Shown here: positions 46,538-55,328 of the stretch, one piece after another | How positions within the stretch are numbered: position 1 is the stretch's first letter | How the letters are laid out: each line of letters begins with the position of its first letter | Source: Nakamurella endophytica | GTDB taxonomy: Bacteria; Actinomycetota; Actinomycetes; Mycobacteriales; Nakamurellaceae | Direction: 5' to 3' | Length of the DNA: 64,000 nt | NCBI RefSeq assembly: GCF_014646215.1 | Contig: NZ_BMNA01000004.1 | Location: 266,243 to 330,242, forward strand | Program-made: the position numbers and the translations under genes | The notes under the pieces: model-generated | Databases searched by the model: none | Seen by the model: only the letters and a program-made list of their open reading frames with translations | What the model was told of the DNA's origin: nothing

Positions 46538-47389
46538 TCAGTCCAGCGACACGGGCACGACGCCGTAGGGCGCCAGGCCGGCGGCGCCGCCGTCCCTCGC
46601 GGTCAGCACGCACACGCCGTCCGCGAGCACCGCCACCGAGTGCTCGAAGTGCGCGGAGCGGGCGCCGTCCCGGGTGGACACCGTCCAGCCGTCGGGCAAC
46701 TCGACGGTCGAGGCCTTGCCCAGGGCCAGCATCGGCTCGATGGCCAGCGCCATGCCGGCCGCCAGCCGCGGTCCCTTGCCGCGCCGGCCCTGGTTGGGCA
46801 CGAACGGCTCCATGTGCATGGCGCGGCCGATCCCGTGACCTCCGTAGCCCTCGACGGAGCCGTAGCGCCGGCCGTCCAGGTGCCCGGACCGTTCGGCCGA
46901 GGACTCGATGGCGTGGGAGACGTCGCCGAGCCGGCCACCGTCCCGGATGGCGGCGATGCCGGCCCACATCGCGGACTCCGTGGCCCGCAGCAGGTCGACC
47001 TCCGCCACCGACGGGGGCTCGCCCACGTGCACGGAGAAGGCGGAATCGGCGTGCCAGCCGTCGAGGACGCAGCCCGCGTCCACCGACAGGAGGTCGCCGT
47101 CGACCAGGATCCGTGACCGCGACGGGATGCCGTGGACGATCTCGTCGTTCACCGAGGCGCAGATCGTGGCCGGGAACGGGTTGTCCGGGTCGCCGTAGCC
47201 CAGGAAGTTGCTGGTGGCGCCGTGCTCGGCGAGGACCGCGGCGACGGCGTCGTCCACGTCGGCGGTGGAGACACCGGGCCGGATCACCGCCCGCGCCGCC
47301 TCCAACGCCTCCGCGAGCACCAATCCGGCCGCACGCATGGACTGCAGCTCGGTGCGGGTCTTGTACTCCACTCCGCCGGACCGGCCCAC
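46538..47389 (-). CDS. map: methionine aminopeptidase, type I
   Basis: A 283-residue enzyme. SVNDEIVHGIP, VDAGCVLDGWHADSAFSV (metal-binding Asp pair), GYGGHGIGRAMHMEPFVPN (His), the Glu in ALAIEPML, and the last Glu in HFEHSVAVL complete the metal site. It removes the initiator Met. The GTG at 47389 is 3 bases after the adk stop, so translation is coupled. Confidence 0.97.
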   Translation of the reverse strand: MGRSGGVEYKTRTELQSMRAAGLVLAEALEAARAVIRPGVSTADVDDAVAAVLAEHGATSNFLGYGDPDNPFPATICASVNDEIVHGIPSRSRILVDGDLLSVDAGCVLDGWHADSAFSVHVGEPPSVAEVDLLRATESAMWAGIAAIRDGGRLGDVSHAIESSAERSGHLDGRRYGSVEGYGGHGIGRAMHMEPFVPNQGRRGKGPRLAAGMALAIEPMLALGKASTVELPDGWTVSTRDGARSAHFEHSVAVLADGVCVLTARDGGAAGLAPYGVVPVSLD

Positions 47390-47392
47390 GGG

Positions 47393-47956
47393 TCAGTCCC
47401 CCGCGTGGAGCGCGGCGTCGATCGCCTTGCGCAACCGCTGCTGGACCTCGTGCACCTCGCCGACCCCGTCCACCCGGACGGTCTTGCCATCGTAGTAGTC
47501 GATCATCGGCACGGTCTCGCGGTGATAGATCGCCAGCCGGCGGGAGATGGCCTCGGCGGTGTCGTCCGACCGCCCGCGGGATAGCAGCCGGTCGAGCAGC
47601 ACCTCGTCGGGCGCCTCCAGCAGCACCGCCAGGTCGAGCGGCTCCTCGCGCTCCTCCAGCAGCGCGTCCAACCACCGGGCCTGGGTCAGGTTCCGCGGGA
47701 ACCCGTCGAGCAGCCAGCCGGCGTGCGCGTCCGGGGCGGCCAGCCGCTCGGTGACCATCTGCTGGGTCACCTCGTCCGGCACCAGCGCGCCGGAGTCGGT
47801 GAAGGCCTTGATCGCCAGACCGAGCTGCGAGCCCGACGCGATGTGCTCGCGGAACAGGTCACCGGTGGACACGTGCGGGATCCCGTACCCCTGGGCCAGC
47901 AGCGTGGCCTGCGTCCCCTTGCCCGCACCCTGCGGCCCGATGATCAGCAGGCGCAT
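47393..47956 (-). CDS. adk: adenylate kinase
   Basis: A 187-residue short-lid adenylate kinase. The P-loop is GPQGAGKGTQ (8-17); STGDLFREHI binds AMP; GWLLDGFPRN and RLAIYHRET follow. The LID is the short form without zinc cysteines. It converts ATP plus AMP to 2 ADP. Its ATG overlaps the secY stop by one base (TGATG). Confidence 0.97.
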   Translation of the reverse strand: MRLLIIGPQGAGKGTQATLLAQGYGIPHVSTGDLFREHIASGSQLGLAIKAFTDSGALVPDEVTQQMVTERLAAPDAHAGWLLDGFPRNLTQARWLDALLEEREEPLDLAVLLEAPDEVLLDRLLSRGRSDDTAEAISRRLAIYHRETVPMIDYYDGKTVRVDGVGEVHEVQQRLRKAIDAALHAGD

Positions 47957-49299
47957 CAGCGGAGGAACCCTTCGTAGTTGCGCTGCATCAGCTGGGTCTC
48001 GATCTGCTTCACGGTGTCGAGGCCGACACCGACCATGATCAGCACCGCCGTGCCGCCGAACGGGAAGTTCTGGTTGTTCCCCTCCCCGGTGATGGACAGG
48101 AACATGTTCGGCAGGATCGCCACGATGCCCAAGTAGAGCGAGCCGGGCAGGGTGATGCGGGACAGCACGAACTGCAGGTACTCGGCCGTCGGCCGGCCCG
48201 GGCGGATGCCGGGGATGAAGCCGCCGTACTTGCGCAGTTCCTCGGCCCGCTCGGTCGGGTTGAAGGTGATCCCGACGTAGAAGTAGGTGAAGAAGATGAT
48301 CAACGCGAAGTACAGCAGGACGTGCACCCAGCTGGACTGGTTGATGATGTATTGGTTCAGCCACTGGGCCACGCCCGAGTAGGTGGCGACCCCGGTCACC
48401 GCGTCGGCGGTCGGCGTCCCGAACAGCTGCACCAGCAGCGACGGGATGTACAGCAGCGACGTGGCGAAGATGACCGGGATGACGCCGGCCTGGTTGACCT
48501 TGAGCGGCAGGTAGGTCGAGGTGCCGCCGTACATCTTGCGGCCGATCATGCGCTTGGCGTACTGCACCGGCAGCCGGCGCTGGCCCTGCTCGACGAAGAC
48601 CACCGCGGCGATGATCGCCAGGCCGATGAACAGCACGACGGTGAAGACCAGGCCGCCCTGGCTGGCCAGGATGTTCTGGCCCTCGGCCGGGATCCGCGCG
48701 GCGATCGAGGTGAAGATCAGGATCGACATGCCGTTGCCGATGCCGCGGTCGGTGATCAGCTCACCCATCCACATGATCGCGGCGGTGCCGGCGGTCATCG
48801 TGATCACCAGGGTGATCAGGGTGAAGGCGCCGGTGTCCGGGACGATCTGGTCGGCCACGCTGCAGCCGCTGAACAGGCCGCCGTTCAGCGCCAGCGCCAG
48901 GAACGCCGTCGACTGCAGGATGCCCAGCCCGATCGTCAGGTACCGGGTGTACTGCGTCATCCGCGACTGGCCGGCCTGGCCCTGCTTCTTCAGCTGCTCG
49001 AACCGCGGGATGACCACGGTGAGCAACTGGATGATGATCGACGCGGTGATGTACGGCATGATGCCGAGCGCGAACACGGACAGTTTCAGCAGCGCCCCGC
49101 CGGAGAACAGGTTGAGCACCGTGGTCAGGCTCGTGTCCTGCCCGTTGGACTCCGTGAGGCACTGGTTCACCGCGGAGTACGAGACCCCCGGCGAGGGCAG
49201 GGTCGCACCCAGCCGGTAGATCGCCACCAGCGCCAGCGTGAAGAGGATTTTCTTCCGCAGATCTGGGGTCTTCAGCGCCGAGACGAAAGCGGCGAGCAA
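47956..49299 (-). CDS. secY: protein translocase subunit SecY
   Basis: A 447-residue channel protein with ten membrane helices. FVSALKTPDLRKKILFTLALVAIYRLG opens it; the plug region, MPYITASIIIQLL and the cytoplasmic GKMYGGTSTYLPLKVNQAGVIP loop are typical. I chose the TTG at 49299 because AGGAGG lies five bases upstream; a GTG at 49335 would extend it by 12 residues without a site. It starts a secY-adk-map unit that is separated from rplO by a strong hairpin. Confidence 0.96.
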   Translation of the reverse strand: MLAAFVSALKTPDLRKKILFTLALVAIYRLGATLPSPGVSYSAVNQCLTESNGQDTSLTTVLNLFSGGALLKLSVFALGIMPYITASIIIQLLTVVIPRFEQLKKQGQAGQSRMTQYTRYLTIGLGILQSTAFLALALNGGLFSGCSVADQIVPDTGAFTLITLVITMTAGTAAIMWMGELITDRGIGNGMSILIFTSIAARIPAEGQNILASQGGLVFTVVLFIGLAIIAAVVFVEQGQRRLPVQYAKRMIGRKMYGGTSTYLPLKVNQAGVIPVIFATSLLYIPSLLVQLFGTPTADAVTGVATYSGVAQWLNQYIINQSSWVHVLLYFALIIFFTYFYVGITFNPTERAEELRKYGGFIPGIRPGRPTAEYLQFVLSRITLPGSLYLGIVAILPNMFLSITGEGNNQNFPFGGTAVLIMVGVGLDTVKQIETQLMQRNYEGFLR

Positions 49300-49421
49300 A
49301 TGGTCCTCCTGTGCACGGACGCCGAACGCGTGCACGCCGGTGCACCGGCGTCGCTCGACGGGTGGGCAGCGTGCAGGCAGGAGCCGACAGGACGGCCCTG
49401 GCCTGCACGACTCTAACGCAC

Positions 49422-49472
49422 GATCCCCCGGACCCGGCCGCCCTCGAGAGGGCGGTCCCGGTCCGGGGGATC
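49422..49472 (-). terminator. strong terminator hairpin between rplO and secY
   Basis: GATCCCCCGGACC pairs with GGTCCGGGGGATC (13 bp), and CCGCCCTC with GAGGGCGG (8 bp) forms the top of the same hairpin. It starts 16 bases after the rplO stop. A TTAGAGT hexamer just after it on the minus strand may be part of a secY promoter. Confidence 0.8.
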
Positions 49473-49487
49473 AGCCGACAGCCGAAC

Positions 49488-49934
49488 TCAGTCGGCGACC
49501 TGCGTGCTCCCGCCGGCGGCGGCGATCTTCTCGCGCGCCGAGCCGGAGAAGGCGTCCGCGGTGACCTGCAGCGCGACACCGGCCAGGTCCCCGTCGCCGA
49601 GGACCTTCACCGGCTCGCCGGAGCGCACCGCGCCGGCGGCGACCATGTCCGTCACGGCGACGGCGCCGCCCGCCGGGAACAGCGTCGCCAGCTGGCCGAC
49701 GTTGACCACCTGGTAGGTGGTGCGGAACGGGTTCTTGAAGCCCTTGAGCTTCGGCAGCCGCATGTGCAGCGGCAGCTGGCCGCCCTCGAAGCCCGGGGAC
49801 ACGCCCTTGCGGGCGCCGGTGCCCTTGGTGCCGCGACCGGCGGTCTTGCCCTTGGAGCCCTCACCGCGACCCACGCGGGTCTTGGCGGTCTTGGCGCCCG
49901 GGGCCGGGCGCAGGTGGTGGACCTTGATGCTCAC
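49488..49934 (-). CDS. rplO: 50S ribosomal protein L15
   Basis: A 148-residue L15 with [53 protein letters not shown] and [19 protein letters not shown]. It is a late assembly protein of the 50S subunit. Its ATG overlaps the rpmD stop (ATGA), and it is the last gene before the terminator. Confidence 0.98.
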   Translation of the reverse strand: MSIKVHHLRPAPGAKTAKTRVGRGEGSKGKTAGRGTKGTGARKGVSPGFEGGQLPLHMRLPKLKGFKNPFRTTYQVVNVGQLATLFPAGGAVAVTDMVAAGAVRSGEPVKVLGDGDLAGVALQVTADAFSGSAREKIAAAGGSTQVAD

Positions 49935-50143
49935 TGTTCGTCACTTCCCTGGAGACGCTCGCCGGCGACCGGCTCGACCACCAGCAGGTGCGTGGCCGAC
50001 CGGATGTAGCCGCGGACCGCCGGGCTGTCGTCGACGACGACGCTGTGGTGGATCCGCTTCAGGCCGAGCGAGCGCACCGACTCGCGCGCGTTGCGCTTGT
50101 TGCCGATGGTCGAGCGGACCTGGGTGATCTTCAGCTGGGCCAT
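49931..50143 (-). CDS. rpmD: 50S ribosomal protein L30
   Basis: A 70-residue L30 with [37 protein letters not shown]. It is about 10 residues longer than the usual 60, with an extra acidic C-terminus. It begins one base after the rpsE stop. Confidence 0.97.
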   Translation of the reverse strand: MAQLKITQVRSTIGNKRNARESVRSLGLKRIHHSVVVDDSPAVRGYIRSATHLLVVEPVAGERLQGSDEQ

Positions 50144-50144
50144 G

Positions 50145-50792
50145 TCACGCCCCCTGTCCGGCTCGGGCACGGAGCATGGCGGCCGGGGCGACGTCCTCGA
50201 TCGGCAGCCCACGGCGGGCGGCGATCGACTCCGGACGCTGCAGGCCCTTGAGGGCCGCGATGGTCGCGTGCACGATGTTGATCGGGTTGTCCGAGCCGAG
50301 CGACTTGCTCAGCACGTCGTGGATGCCGGCGCACTCGAGCACGGCACGCACCGGCCCACCGGCGATGACACCGGTACCGGGGGACGCCGGGCGCAGCAGC
50401 ACGACGCCGGCCGCGGCCTCGCCCTGGATCGGGTGCGGGATCGTGGAGGCGATCCGCGGCACCTTGAACATGTGCTTCTTGGCCTCCTCCACGCCCTTGG
50501 CGATGGCGGCCGGGATCTCCTTGGCCTTGCCGTAGCCGACACCGACGCTGCCGTCGCCGTCACCGACGACGACCAGCGCGGTGAAGGAGAACCGCCGGCC
50601 GCCCTTGACGACCTTGGCGACGCGGTTGGTGACGACGATGCGCTCGAGCAGCGGGTTCTTCTCCGCGACGGCGTCCCGACGGCCGTCCCGGCGGTCGCCG
50701 CGGCCGCCACGGCGGTCGCCGCGGTCGGAACCGCCGCGGTCGCCGCCGAAGCCGCCGCCGAAGCCGCCGCCCTGTCGTGCGGGTCCGGGCAT
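50145..50792 (-). CDS. rpsE: 30S ribosomal protein S5 with Gly/Arg-rich N-terminus
   Basis: A 215-residue S5. The core (about 42-215) has [32 protein letters not shown] and [38 protein letters not shown]. Residues 8-40 are made of Gly, Phe, Arg and Asp with FGG and RGG-like motifs, a pattern of RNA-binding disordered tails. S5 lines the mRNA entry site and affects fidelity. GAGAGGG lies upstream of the ATG at 50792, which overlaps the stop of a possible 33-residue frame. Confidence 0.97.
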   Translation of the reverse strand: MPGPARQGGGFGGGFGGDRGGSDRGDRRGGRGDRRDGRRDAVAEKNPLLERIVVTNRVAKVVKGGRRFSFTALVVVGDGDGSVGVGYGKAKEIPAAIAKGVEEAKKHMFKVPRIASTIPHPIQGEAAAGVVLLRPASPGTGVIAGGPVRAVLECAGIHDVLSKSLGSDNPINIVHATIAALKGLQRPESIAARRGLPIEDVAPAAMLRARAGQGA

Positions 50793-50893
50793 CAGATGTC
50801 CCTCTCGATCTGCTGGTACTGCGGGCGCACGGTCGCGGCGGCCGAGGGGACGGCCACCGTGCCGGACGCGCGGGTGGGGGTGGGTCGGGTCAT
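50792..50893 (-). CDS. possible 33-residue frame between rplR and rpsE
   Basis: An ATG at 50893, two bases after the rplR stop, opens a 33-codon frame whose TGA overlaps the rpsE ATG by one base (TGATG). The peptide ([20 protein letters not shown]...) shows no family. Its neat fit could mean translational coupling between rplR and rpsE, or be chance. Confidence 0.3.
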   Translation of the reverse strand: MTRPTPTRASGTVAVPSAAATVRPQYQQIERDI

Positions 50894-50895
50894 GG

Positions 50896-51264
50896 TCAGA
50901 ACTCCAGCCCGGCGCCGCGGGCGCCGTCGGCCAGGGCCGCGATCCGGCCGTGGTACTTGTCGCCACCGCGGTCGAACACCACCGAGGTGACCCCGGCGGC
51001 CTTGGCCCGCTGGGCGATCAGCTCGCCGACCTGCTTGGCCTTGGCGCTCTTGTCGCCCTCGCCGGACCGCAGGTCCGCCTCGAGGGTGGACGCCGAGGCC
51101 AGCGTGCGGCCGGCGGAGTCGTCGACCAGCTGGGCGGCGATGTGCCGGGCCGACCGGTTGACCACCAGACGCGGCCGCGCGGCCGTGCCCACGACCTTCT
51201 TGCGCAGCCGGAAGTGACGCGTGGCACGCGCCTGCCGACGTGCGGCGGAGACACTGTTCGCCAT
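50896..51264 (-). CDS. rplR: 50S ribosomal protein L18
   Basis: A 122-residue L18: [42 protein letters not shown] and [28 protein letters not shown]. It binds 5S rRNA. The ATG at 51264 overlaps the rplF stop by one base; a GTG three bases earlier is an alternative. Confidence 0.98.
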   Translation of the reverse strand: MANSVSAARRQARATRHFRLRKKVVGTAARPRLVVNRSARHIAAQLVDDSAGRTLASASTLEADLRSGEGDKSAKAKQVGELIAQRAKAAGVTSVVFDRGGDKYHGRIAALADGARGAGLEF

Positions 51265-51800
51265 CACTTGCCCTTCTTCCCTTCCTTGCGCCGCACGACC
51301 TCGCCGGCGTACCGCACGCCCTTGCCCTTGTAGGGCTCCGGCTTGCGGATCCGGCGGATGTTGGCGGCGACCTCACCGACCAGCTGCTTGTCGATGCCCT
51401 CGACCCGGAACCGGGTCGGCGTCTCGACGACGAACGAGATGCCCTCCGGCGCGGTCACCGGCACCGGGTGCGAGAAGCCCAGCGCGAAGACCAGGTTCCG
51501 GCCGTCGGCCGTGACCCGGTAACCGGTGCCCTGGATCTCCAGGCTCTTGGTGTAGCCGGTGGTGACGCCGATGACCATGTTGTTGACCAGGGTCCGGGTC
51601 AGCCCGTGGCGCGCGCGGGAGTCGCGCTCGTCGTCGGGCCGGGTCACCAAGAGCTCGCCGTCCTGGCGGGCGACCGAGATGGGCTCGACCACCGTGTGGG
51701 TCAGGCTGCCCCGCGGGCCCTTGACCGTCACCTGCGAGCCGTTGATCGTCACGTCGACCCCCGCGGGAACGGGGATCGGCAGTCTTCCGATTCGCGACAT
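51264..51800 (-). CDS. rplF: 50S ribosomal protein L6
   Basis: A 178-residue L6: [33 protein letters not shown] and the C-terminal signature [25 protein letters not shown]. It lies near the GTPase centre. It is 11 bases after rpsH. Confidence 0.98.
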   Translation of the reverse strand: MSRIGRLPIPVPAGVDVTINGSQVTVKGPRGSLTHTVVEPISVARQDGELLVTRPDDERDSRARHGLTRTLVNNMVIGVTTGYTKSLEIQGTGYRVTADGRNLVFALGFSHPVPVTAPEGISFVVETPTRFRVEGIDKQLVGEVAANIRRIRKPEPYKGKGVRYAGEVVRRKEGKKGK

Positions 51801-51811
51801 GTGGTCCTGCC

Positions 51812-52210
51812 TTACCAGACGTAGGCGAGGACTTCCCCGCCCACCTTCTTCTTGGCGGCCTGCCGGTCGGTCAGCAGACCGGTCGAGGTCGAGATGATGG
51901 CGATGCCCAGGCCGCCGAGGACCTTGGGCAGCTCGGTCGAGCGGGCGTAGACCCGCAGGCCCGGCTTCGAGACACGCCGCACACCGGCGATCGAGCGCTC
52001 GCGGTTCGGGCCGTACTTGAGCTTGACGACCAGCGACTTGCCGACGGGCGCCTCGCCCGTCGTCCAGGAGCCGATGTAGCCCTCCTTGACCAGGATGTCG
52101 GCGATGTTGCCCTTGAGCTTGGAGTAGGGCATCACCACCTCGTCGTGGTAGGCGGTGTTGGCGTTGCGGATCCGGGTCAGGAAGTCCGCGATCGGGTCGG
52201 TCATGACCAT
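51812..52210 (-). CDS. rpsH: 30S ribosomal protein S8
   Basis: A 132-residue S8: [44 protein letters not shown] and [27 protein letters not shown]. In E. coli S8 represses the spc operon. The ATG at 52210 is favoured by AAAGG spacing; ATG 52204 is possible. A hairpin lies in the 178-base gap to rpsN. Confidence 0.98.
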   Translation of the reverse strand: MVMTDPIADFLTRIRNANTAYHDEVVMPYSKLKGNIADILVKEGYIGSWTTGEAPVGKSLVVKLKYGPNRERSIAGVRRVSKPGLRVYARSTELPKVLGGLGIAIISTSTGLLTDRQAAKKKVGGEVLAYVW

Positions 52211-52312
52211 GGTGGGTGGTGCCTTTCTCGCCCGGTTCCGCTGCCGGTGGCAGGGCCTGTGACGTGGCCGCTCGCGCCCGGTGGCGCGGCGAGGTCCGAA
52301 GAGGGGTGCGGC

Positions 52313-52337
52313 GCCGGGCGCCGTGACGGCGCCCGGC
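52313..52337 (-). promoter_or_regulatory. stable hairpin between rpsN and rpsH
   Basis: GCCGGGCGCCG and CGGCGCCCGGC form an 11-bp perfect stem with a TGA loop, about 52 bases after the rpsN stop. The gap is unusually long for this operon. It may end or process the transcript, or bind a regulator such as S8; the last is inference. Confidence 0.55.
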
Positions 52338-52388
52338 CGGTGGCCGGGAGGGCGGCAGGGGTGGCGGTGGCCGGCCCCTGCCGCGCGG

Positions 52389-52574
52389 TCACCAGGAGCT
52401 CTTGGTGACGCCGGGCAGCTCGCCGGCGTGCGCCATCTCGCGGACGCAGATCCGGCACAGGCCGAACTTGCGGAACACCGAGTGCGGCCGGCCGCAGCGG
52501 TTGCAGCGGGTGTAGGCCCGCACCGCGAACTTGGGCTTGCGCTTGGACTTGTTGATCAGGGCGGTCTTGGCCAC
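52389..52574 (-). CDS. rpsN: 30S ribosomal protein S14, type Z (zinc-binding)
   Basis: A 61-residue short S14. Cysteines C24, C27, C40 and C43 bind zinc ([27 protein letters not shown]). The short form is the one encoded in ribosomal operons of actinobacteria; a longer zinc-free paralogue may exist elsewhere. The GTG at 52574 is two bases after the rplE stop. Confidence 0.98.
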   Translation of the reverse strand: MAKTALINKSKRKPKFAVRAYTRCNRCGRPHSVFRKFGLCRICVREMAHAGELPGVTKSSW

Positions 52575-52576
52575 TG

Positions 52577-53161
52577 TCAGTTCTCCTTGAACGGGAAGCC
52601 GAGGTGCCGCAGCAGCGCCCGACCCTCGTCGTCGGTGGTGGCCGTGGTGACGACCGTGATGTCCATGCCGCGGGGCCGGTCGATCCGGTCGATGTCGATC
52701 TCGTGGAACATCGACTGCTCGTTCAGGCCGAACGTGTAGTTGCCGTTGCCGTCGAACTGGGCCGGCGACAGCCCGCGGAAGTCGCGGATACGGGGCAGCG
52801 CGATGGTGACCAGCCGGTCCAGGAACTCCCACATGCGGTTGCCGCGCAGGGTGACCTTGGCGCCGATCGGCATGCCCTCGCGGAGCTTGAACTGGGCGAC
52901 CGACTTGCGGGCCCGGCGGACCAGCGGCTTCTGGCCGGTGATCAGCGACAGGTCGCGGACGGCGCCCTCGATCAGCTTGGCGTCCCGGGCCGCCTCGCCG
53001 ACGCCCATGTTGACGACGACCTTGACCACGCCGGGGATCTGCATGACGTTGGCGTACGAGAACTGCTCGTTCAGCGCGGGCCGGATCGTCTCGACGTAGC
53101 GGGCCTTCAACCGCGGCGCCGGGGCGGCGGTGTTCTGGGTCTCGGTGACTGCCGTGGTCAT
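52577..53161 (-). CDS. rplE: 50S ribosomal protein L5
   Basis: A 194-residue L5: [41 protein letters not shown] and [34 protein letters not shown]. It binds 5S rRNA with L18. The ATG at 53161 overlaps the rplX stop by one base. Confidence 0.98.
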   Translation of the reverse strand: MTTAVTETQNTAAPAPRLKARYVETIRPALNEQFSYANVMQIPGVVKVVVNMGVGEAARDAKLIEGAVRDLSLITGQKPLVRRARKSVAQFKLREGMPIGAKVTLRGNRMWEFLDRLVTIALPRIRDFRGLSPAQFDGNGNYTFGLNEQSMFHEIDIDRIDRPRGMDITVVTTATTDDEGRALLRHLGFPFKEN

Positions 53162-53487
53162 CACAGGTCCTTCCCGCTGCGACGGCCGAACCGCACGCGC
53201 CGTCCGTTCTCGTCGGCGCGCTTGCCGACCTTGGTCGCCTTGTTGTCGGCGTCGACGACCATGACGTTGGAGATGTGGATCGCCGCCTCCTGCGTCACGA
53301 TCCCGCCAGACTTGGCGCCCCGCTGCGTCGTCGAGACCTTGGTGTGCTTCTTGATCCGGTTGACACCCTCGACCAGGACCCGCTGCGTCTCGGGGTAGGC
53401 CTGGATGACCTTGCCCTTGGCGCCCTTGTCCTTGCCGGCGATGACCAGCACGGTGTCGCCCTTCTTGACCTTCAGACCCATGGTCAC
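53161..53487 (-). CDS. rplX: 50S ribosomal protein L24
   Basis: A 108-residue L24 with the KOW motif [41 protein letters not shown]. The GTG at 53487 has GGAGG five bases upstream and overlaps the rplN stop (GTGA); an ATG six bases later is less well placed. It initiates 50S assembly. Confidence 0.97.
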   Translation of the reverse strand: MTMGLKVKKGDTVLVIAGKDKGAKGKVIQAYPETQRVLVEGVNRIKKHTKVSTTQRGAKSGGIVTQEAAIHISNVMVVDADNKATKVGKRADENGRRVRFGRRSGKDL

Positions 53488-53852
53488 AGCACCTCCGGCG
53501 CCAGCGAGATGATCTTCATGTAGCGCTTGTCGCGCAGTTCCCGGCCCACCGGGCCGAAGATGCGGGTGCCGCGCGGGTCACCGTCGTTCTTGATCAGGAC
53601 GGCGGCGTTCTCGTCGAACCGGATGTACGACCCGTCCGCCCGCCGCTTCTCCTTGACCGTGCGCACGACGACCGCCTTGACGACGTCGCCCTTCTTGACG
53701 CCGGCGCCCGGGATCGCGTCCTTGACGGTGGCGACGATGATGTCGCCGATCCCGGCGTACCGGCGCGACGAGCCGCCGAGCACCCGGATGCACAGGATCT
53801 CCTTGGCGCCGGTGTTGTCGGCGACGCGGAGTCTGGACTCTTGCTGAATCAC
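53484..53852 (-). CDS. rplN: 50S ribosomal protein L14
   Basis: A 122-residue L14, the exact family length: [46 protein letters not shown] and [15 protein letters not shown]. It contacts the 30S subunit. It is the first gene of the spc unit here and has its own promoter and a leader of about 300 bases. Confidence 0.98.
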   Translation of the reverse strand: MIQQESRLRVADNTGAKEILCIRVLGGSSRRYAGIGDIIVATVKDAIPGAGVKKGDVVKAVVVRTVKEKRRADGSYIRFDENAAVLIKNDGDPRGTRIFGPVGRELRDKRYMKIISLAPEVL

Positions 53853-54155
53853 AGCCAGCCCGTCTTTCTGCTCATGCACGTCCTGCGGTTCCGTCCGCGG
53901 CCCCCCGGCACGGGCCGGCACATGCGAAAAGACAAGAGGAAGTACGGGCTTCCCGGGACGGACCCGGGGCTGCCCGGCGATCTCGAGGATCCCCGGGCGA
54001 CGACCCGCCTTTTCGCTCTTGCCGTCGGCATGCGCCGGGCGCCGCTGCACTGCAGCGACGCCGTGAGGTGGTGCGGACGAGGTCCCGACAGGATTTCCGA
54101 CCCTGCCGGGCCTGTGCTGAGGCCCGGTTCTCTCGTTCCGGGCACCAGCCGCCCA
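53853..54155 (-). other. leader region of the spc operon
   Basis: About 300 bases between the promoter and the rplN start contain no recognisable gene. The sequence is less GC-rich near 53920-53945 (reading TTCCTCTTGTCTTTTCGC on the minus strand). Short frames occur but none has family features. A regulatory leader is likely. Confidence 0.5.
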
Positions 54156-54184
54156 CAGTACCCGATCGGAGCCGGTGCTTCAAC
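54156..54184 (-). promoter_or_regulatory. rplN (spc operon) promoter
   Basis: TTGAAG (54184-54179) and TACTGT (54161-54156) on the minus strand are exactly 17 bases apart. It is almost the same as the infA promoter (TTGAAG-17-TACAGT). Confidence 0.82.
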
Positions 54185-54260
54185 CGCGCCGACGCCTTCT
54201 CCGCAGGTCAGCGGGGACGCCGGCGGGCCGCCACCGGGCCCGCACCCGCCCCGGGTACGA

Positions 54261-54299
54261 CGGAGCCCCCGTCGCCGCGGTGCGGGGACGGGGGCTCCG
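54261..54299 (-). terminator. terminator after rpsQ
   Basis: CGGAGCCCCCGTC and GACGGGGGCTCCG form a 13-bp perfect stem with a 13-base loop, starting 27 bases after the rpsQ stop. With the promoter just beyond it, this marks the border between the S10 and spc operons. Confidence 0.82.
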
Positions 54300-54325
54300 T
54301 GATCCGGCTCAGCGAGCCGGAGAGG

Positions 54326-54652
54326 TCACTTGGCCTTCTCGAGGACCTCGACCAGCCGCCAGCGCTTGGACGCCGACAGCGGACGCGTCTCGGCCAGCAG
54401 GACCCGGTCGCCGATGCCGGCCAGGCCGGCCTCGTCGTGGGCCTTGACCTTCGAGGTCCGGCGGATGACCTTCGAGTACCGCGGGTGCTTCACCCGGTCC
54501 TCGAGCTCGACCACGATGGTCTTGTCCATCTTGTCCGAGACCACGTAGCCCTCGCGGACCTTGCGGTCGCCGCGGGCCGGCGCGCCGGTGGTCCCGGTCG
54601 CCGTGGTGGCCTCAGGGGCCTCGGTGGTGCCGGTGGTGTCCGGAGTGCTCAT
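54326..54652 (-). CDS. rpsQ: 30S ribosomal protein S17 with Thr-rich N-terminus
   Basis: A 108-residue S17. The core starts at [45 protein letters not shown]. The first 28 residues are Thr/Ala/Glu-rich and look disordered. It is the last gene of the S10 operon and overlaps rpmC (ATGA). Confidence 0.97.
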   Translation of the reverse strand: MSTPDTTGTTEAPEATTATGTTGAPARGDRKVREGYVVSDKMDKTIVVELEDRVKHPRYSKVIRRTSKVKAHDEAGLAGIGDRVLLAETRPLSASKRWRLVEVLEKAK

Positions 54653-54906
54653 GCCACACCTCCCTGGGTGCTCGCGTCGCCGTCAGGACCGACCGACAGC
54701 CCGAGCTCGCGCTCGCGCAGGACGGTGTAGATCCGGGCGATGTCGTGCCGGACGCTGCGCAGCCGGCGGTTGTTGTCCATCTGGCCGGTCGCCATCTGGA
54801 AGCGGAGGTTGAACAGCTCCTCCTTGGCCTCGCGCAGCCGGGTGGCCAGCTCCTCGGCACCCAGCTCGCGGAGCGAGTTGGCGGCGGACGTCGACGTGGC
54901 GGCCAT
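54649..54906 (-). CDS. rpmC: 50S ribosomal protein L29
   Basis: An 85-residue L29: [58 protein letters not shown]. It lies at the peptide exit, near the signal recognition particle site. A short Gly/Asp tail follows. It overlaps rplP by one base. Confidence 0.98.
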   Translation of the reverse strand: MAATSTSAANSLRELGAEELATRLREAKEELFNLRFQMATGQMDNNRRLRSVRHDIARIYTVLRERELGLSVGPDGDASTQGGVA

Positions 54907-55325
54907 CAGCTCTCACTCCCTTCCCGGGTGACGATGCGGCACTTCATGGGCAGCTTGTGGATCGCGCGGCGCAGGGCCTCGCGGGCCACGGCCTCGGTCG
55001 GGTAGCTCATCTCGAACAGCACCCGACCCGGCTTGACGTTGGCGACCCACCACTCCGGCGAACCCTTGCCGGAACCCATGCGGGTCTCGGCCGGCTTCTT
55101 GGTCAGCGGGCGGTCCGGGTAGATGTTGATCCAGACCTTGCCGCCACGCTTGATGTGCCGGTTGATGGCGATACGGGCGGACTCGATCTGCCGGTTCGTC
55201 ACGTAGGCGGGCTCGATGGCCTGGATGCCGTAGTCACCGAAGGTGACCTGGGTCCCACCGGTGGCCAGCCCCGTCCGGTGCGGACGGTGCTGCTTGCGGT
55301 GCTTGACCCGGCGTGGGATCAGCAT
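54906..55325 (-). CDS. rplP: 50S ribosomal protein L16
   Basis: A 139-residue L16: [56 protein letters not shown] and [18 protein letters not shown]. It helps place tRNA in the A site. It begins 3 bases after the rpsC stop. Confidence 0.98.
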   Translation of the reverse strand: MLIPRRVKHRKQHRPHRTGLATGGTQVTFGDYGIQAIEPAYVTNRQIESARIAINRHIKRGGKVWINIYPDRPLTKKPAETRMGSGKGSPEWWVANVKPGRVLFEMSYPTEAVAREALRRAIHKLPMKCRIVTREGSES

Positions 55326-55328
55326 GCG

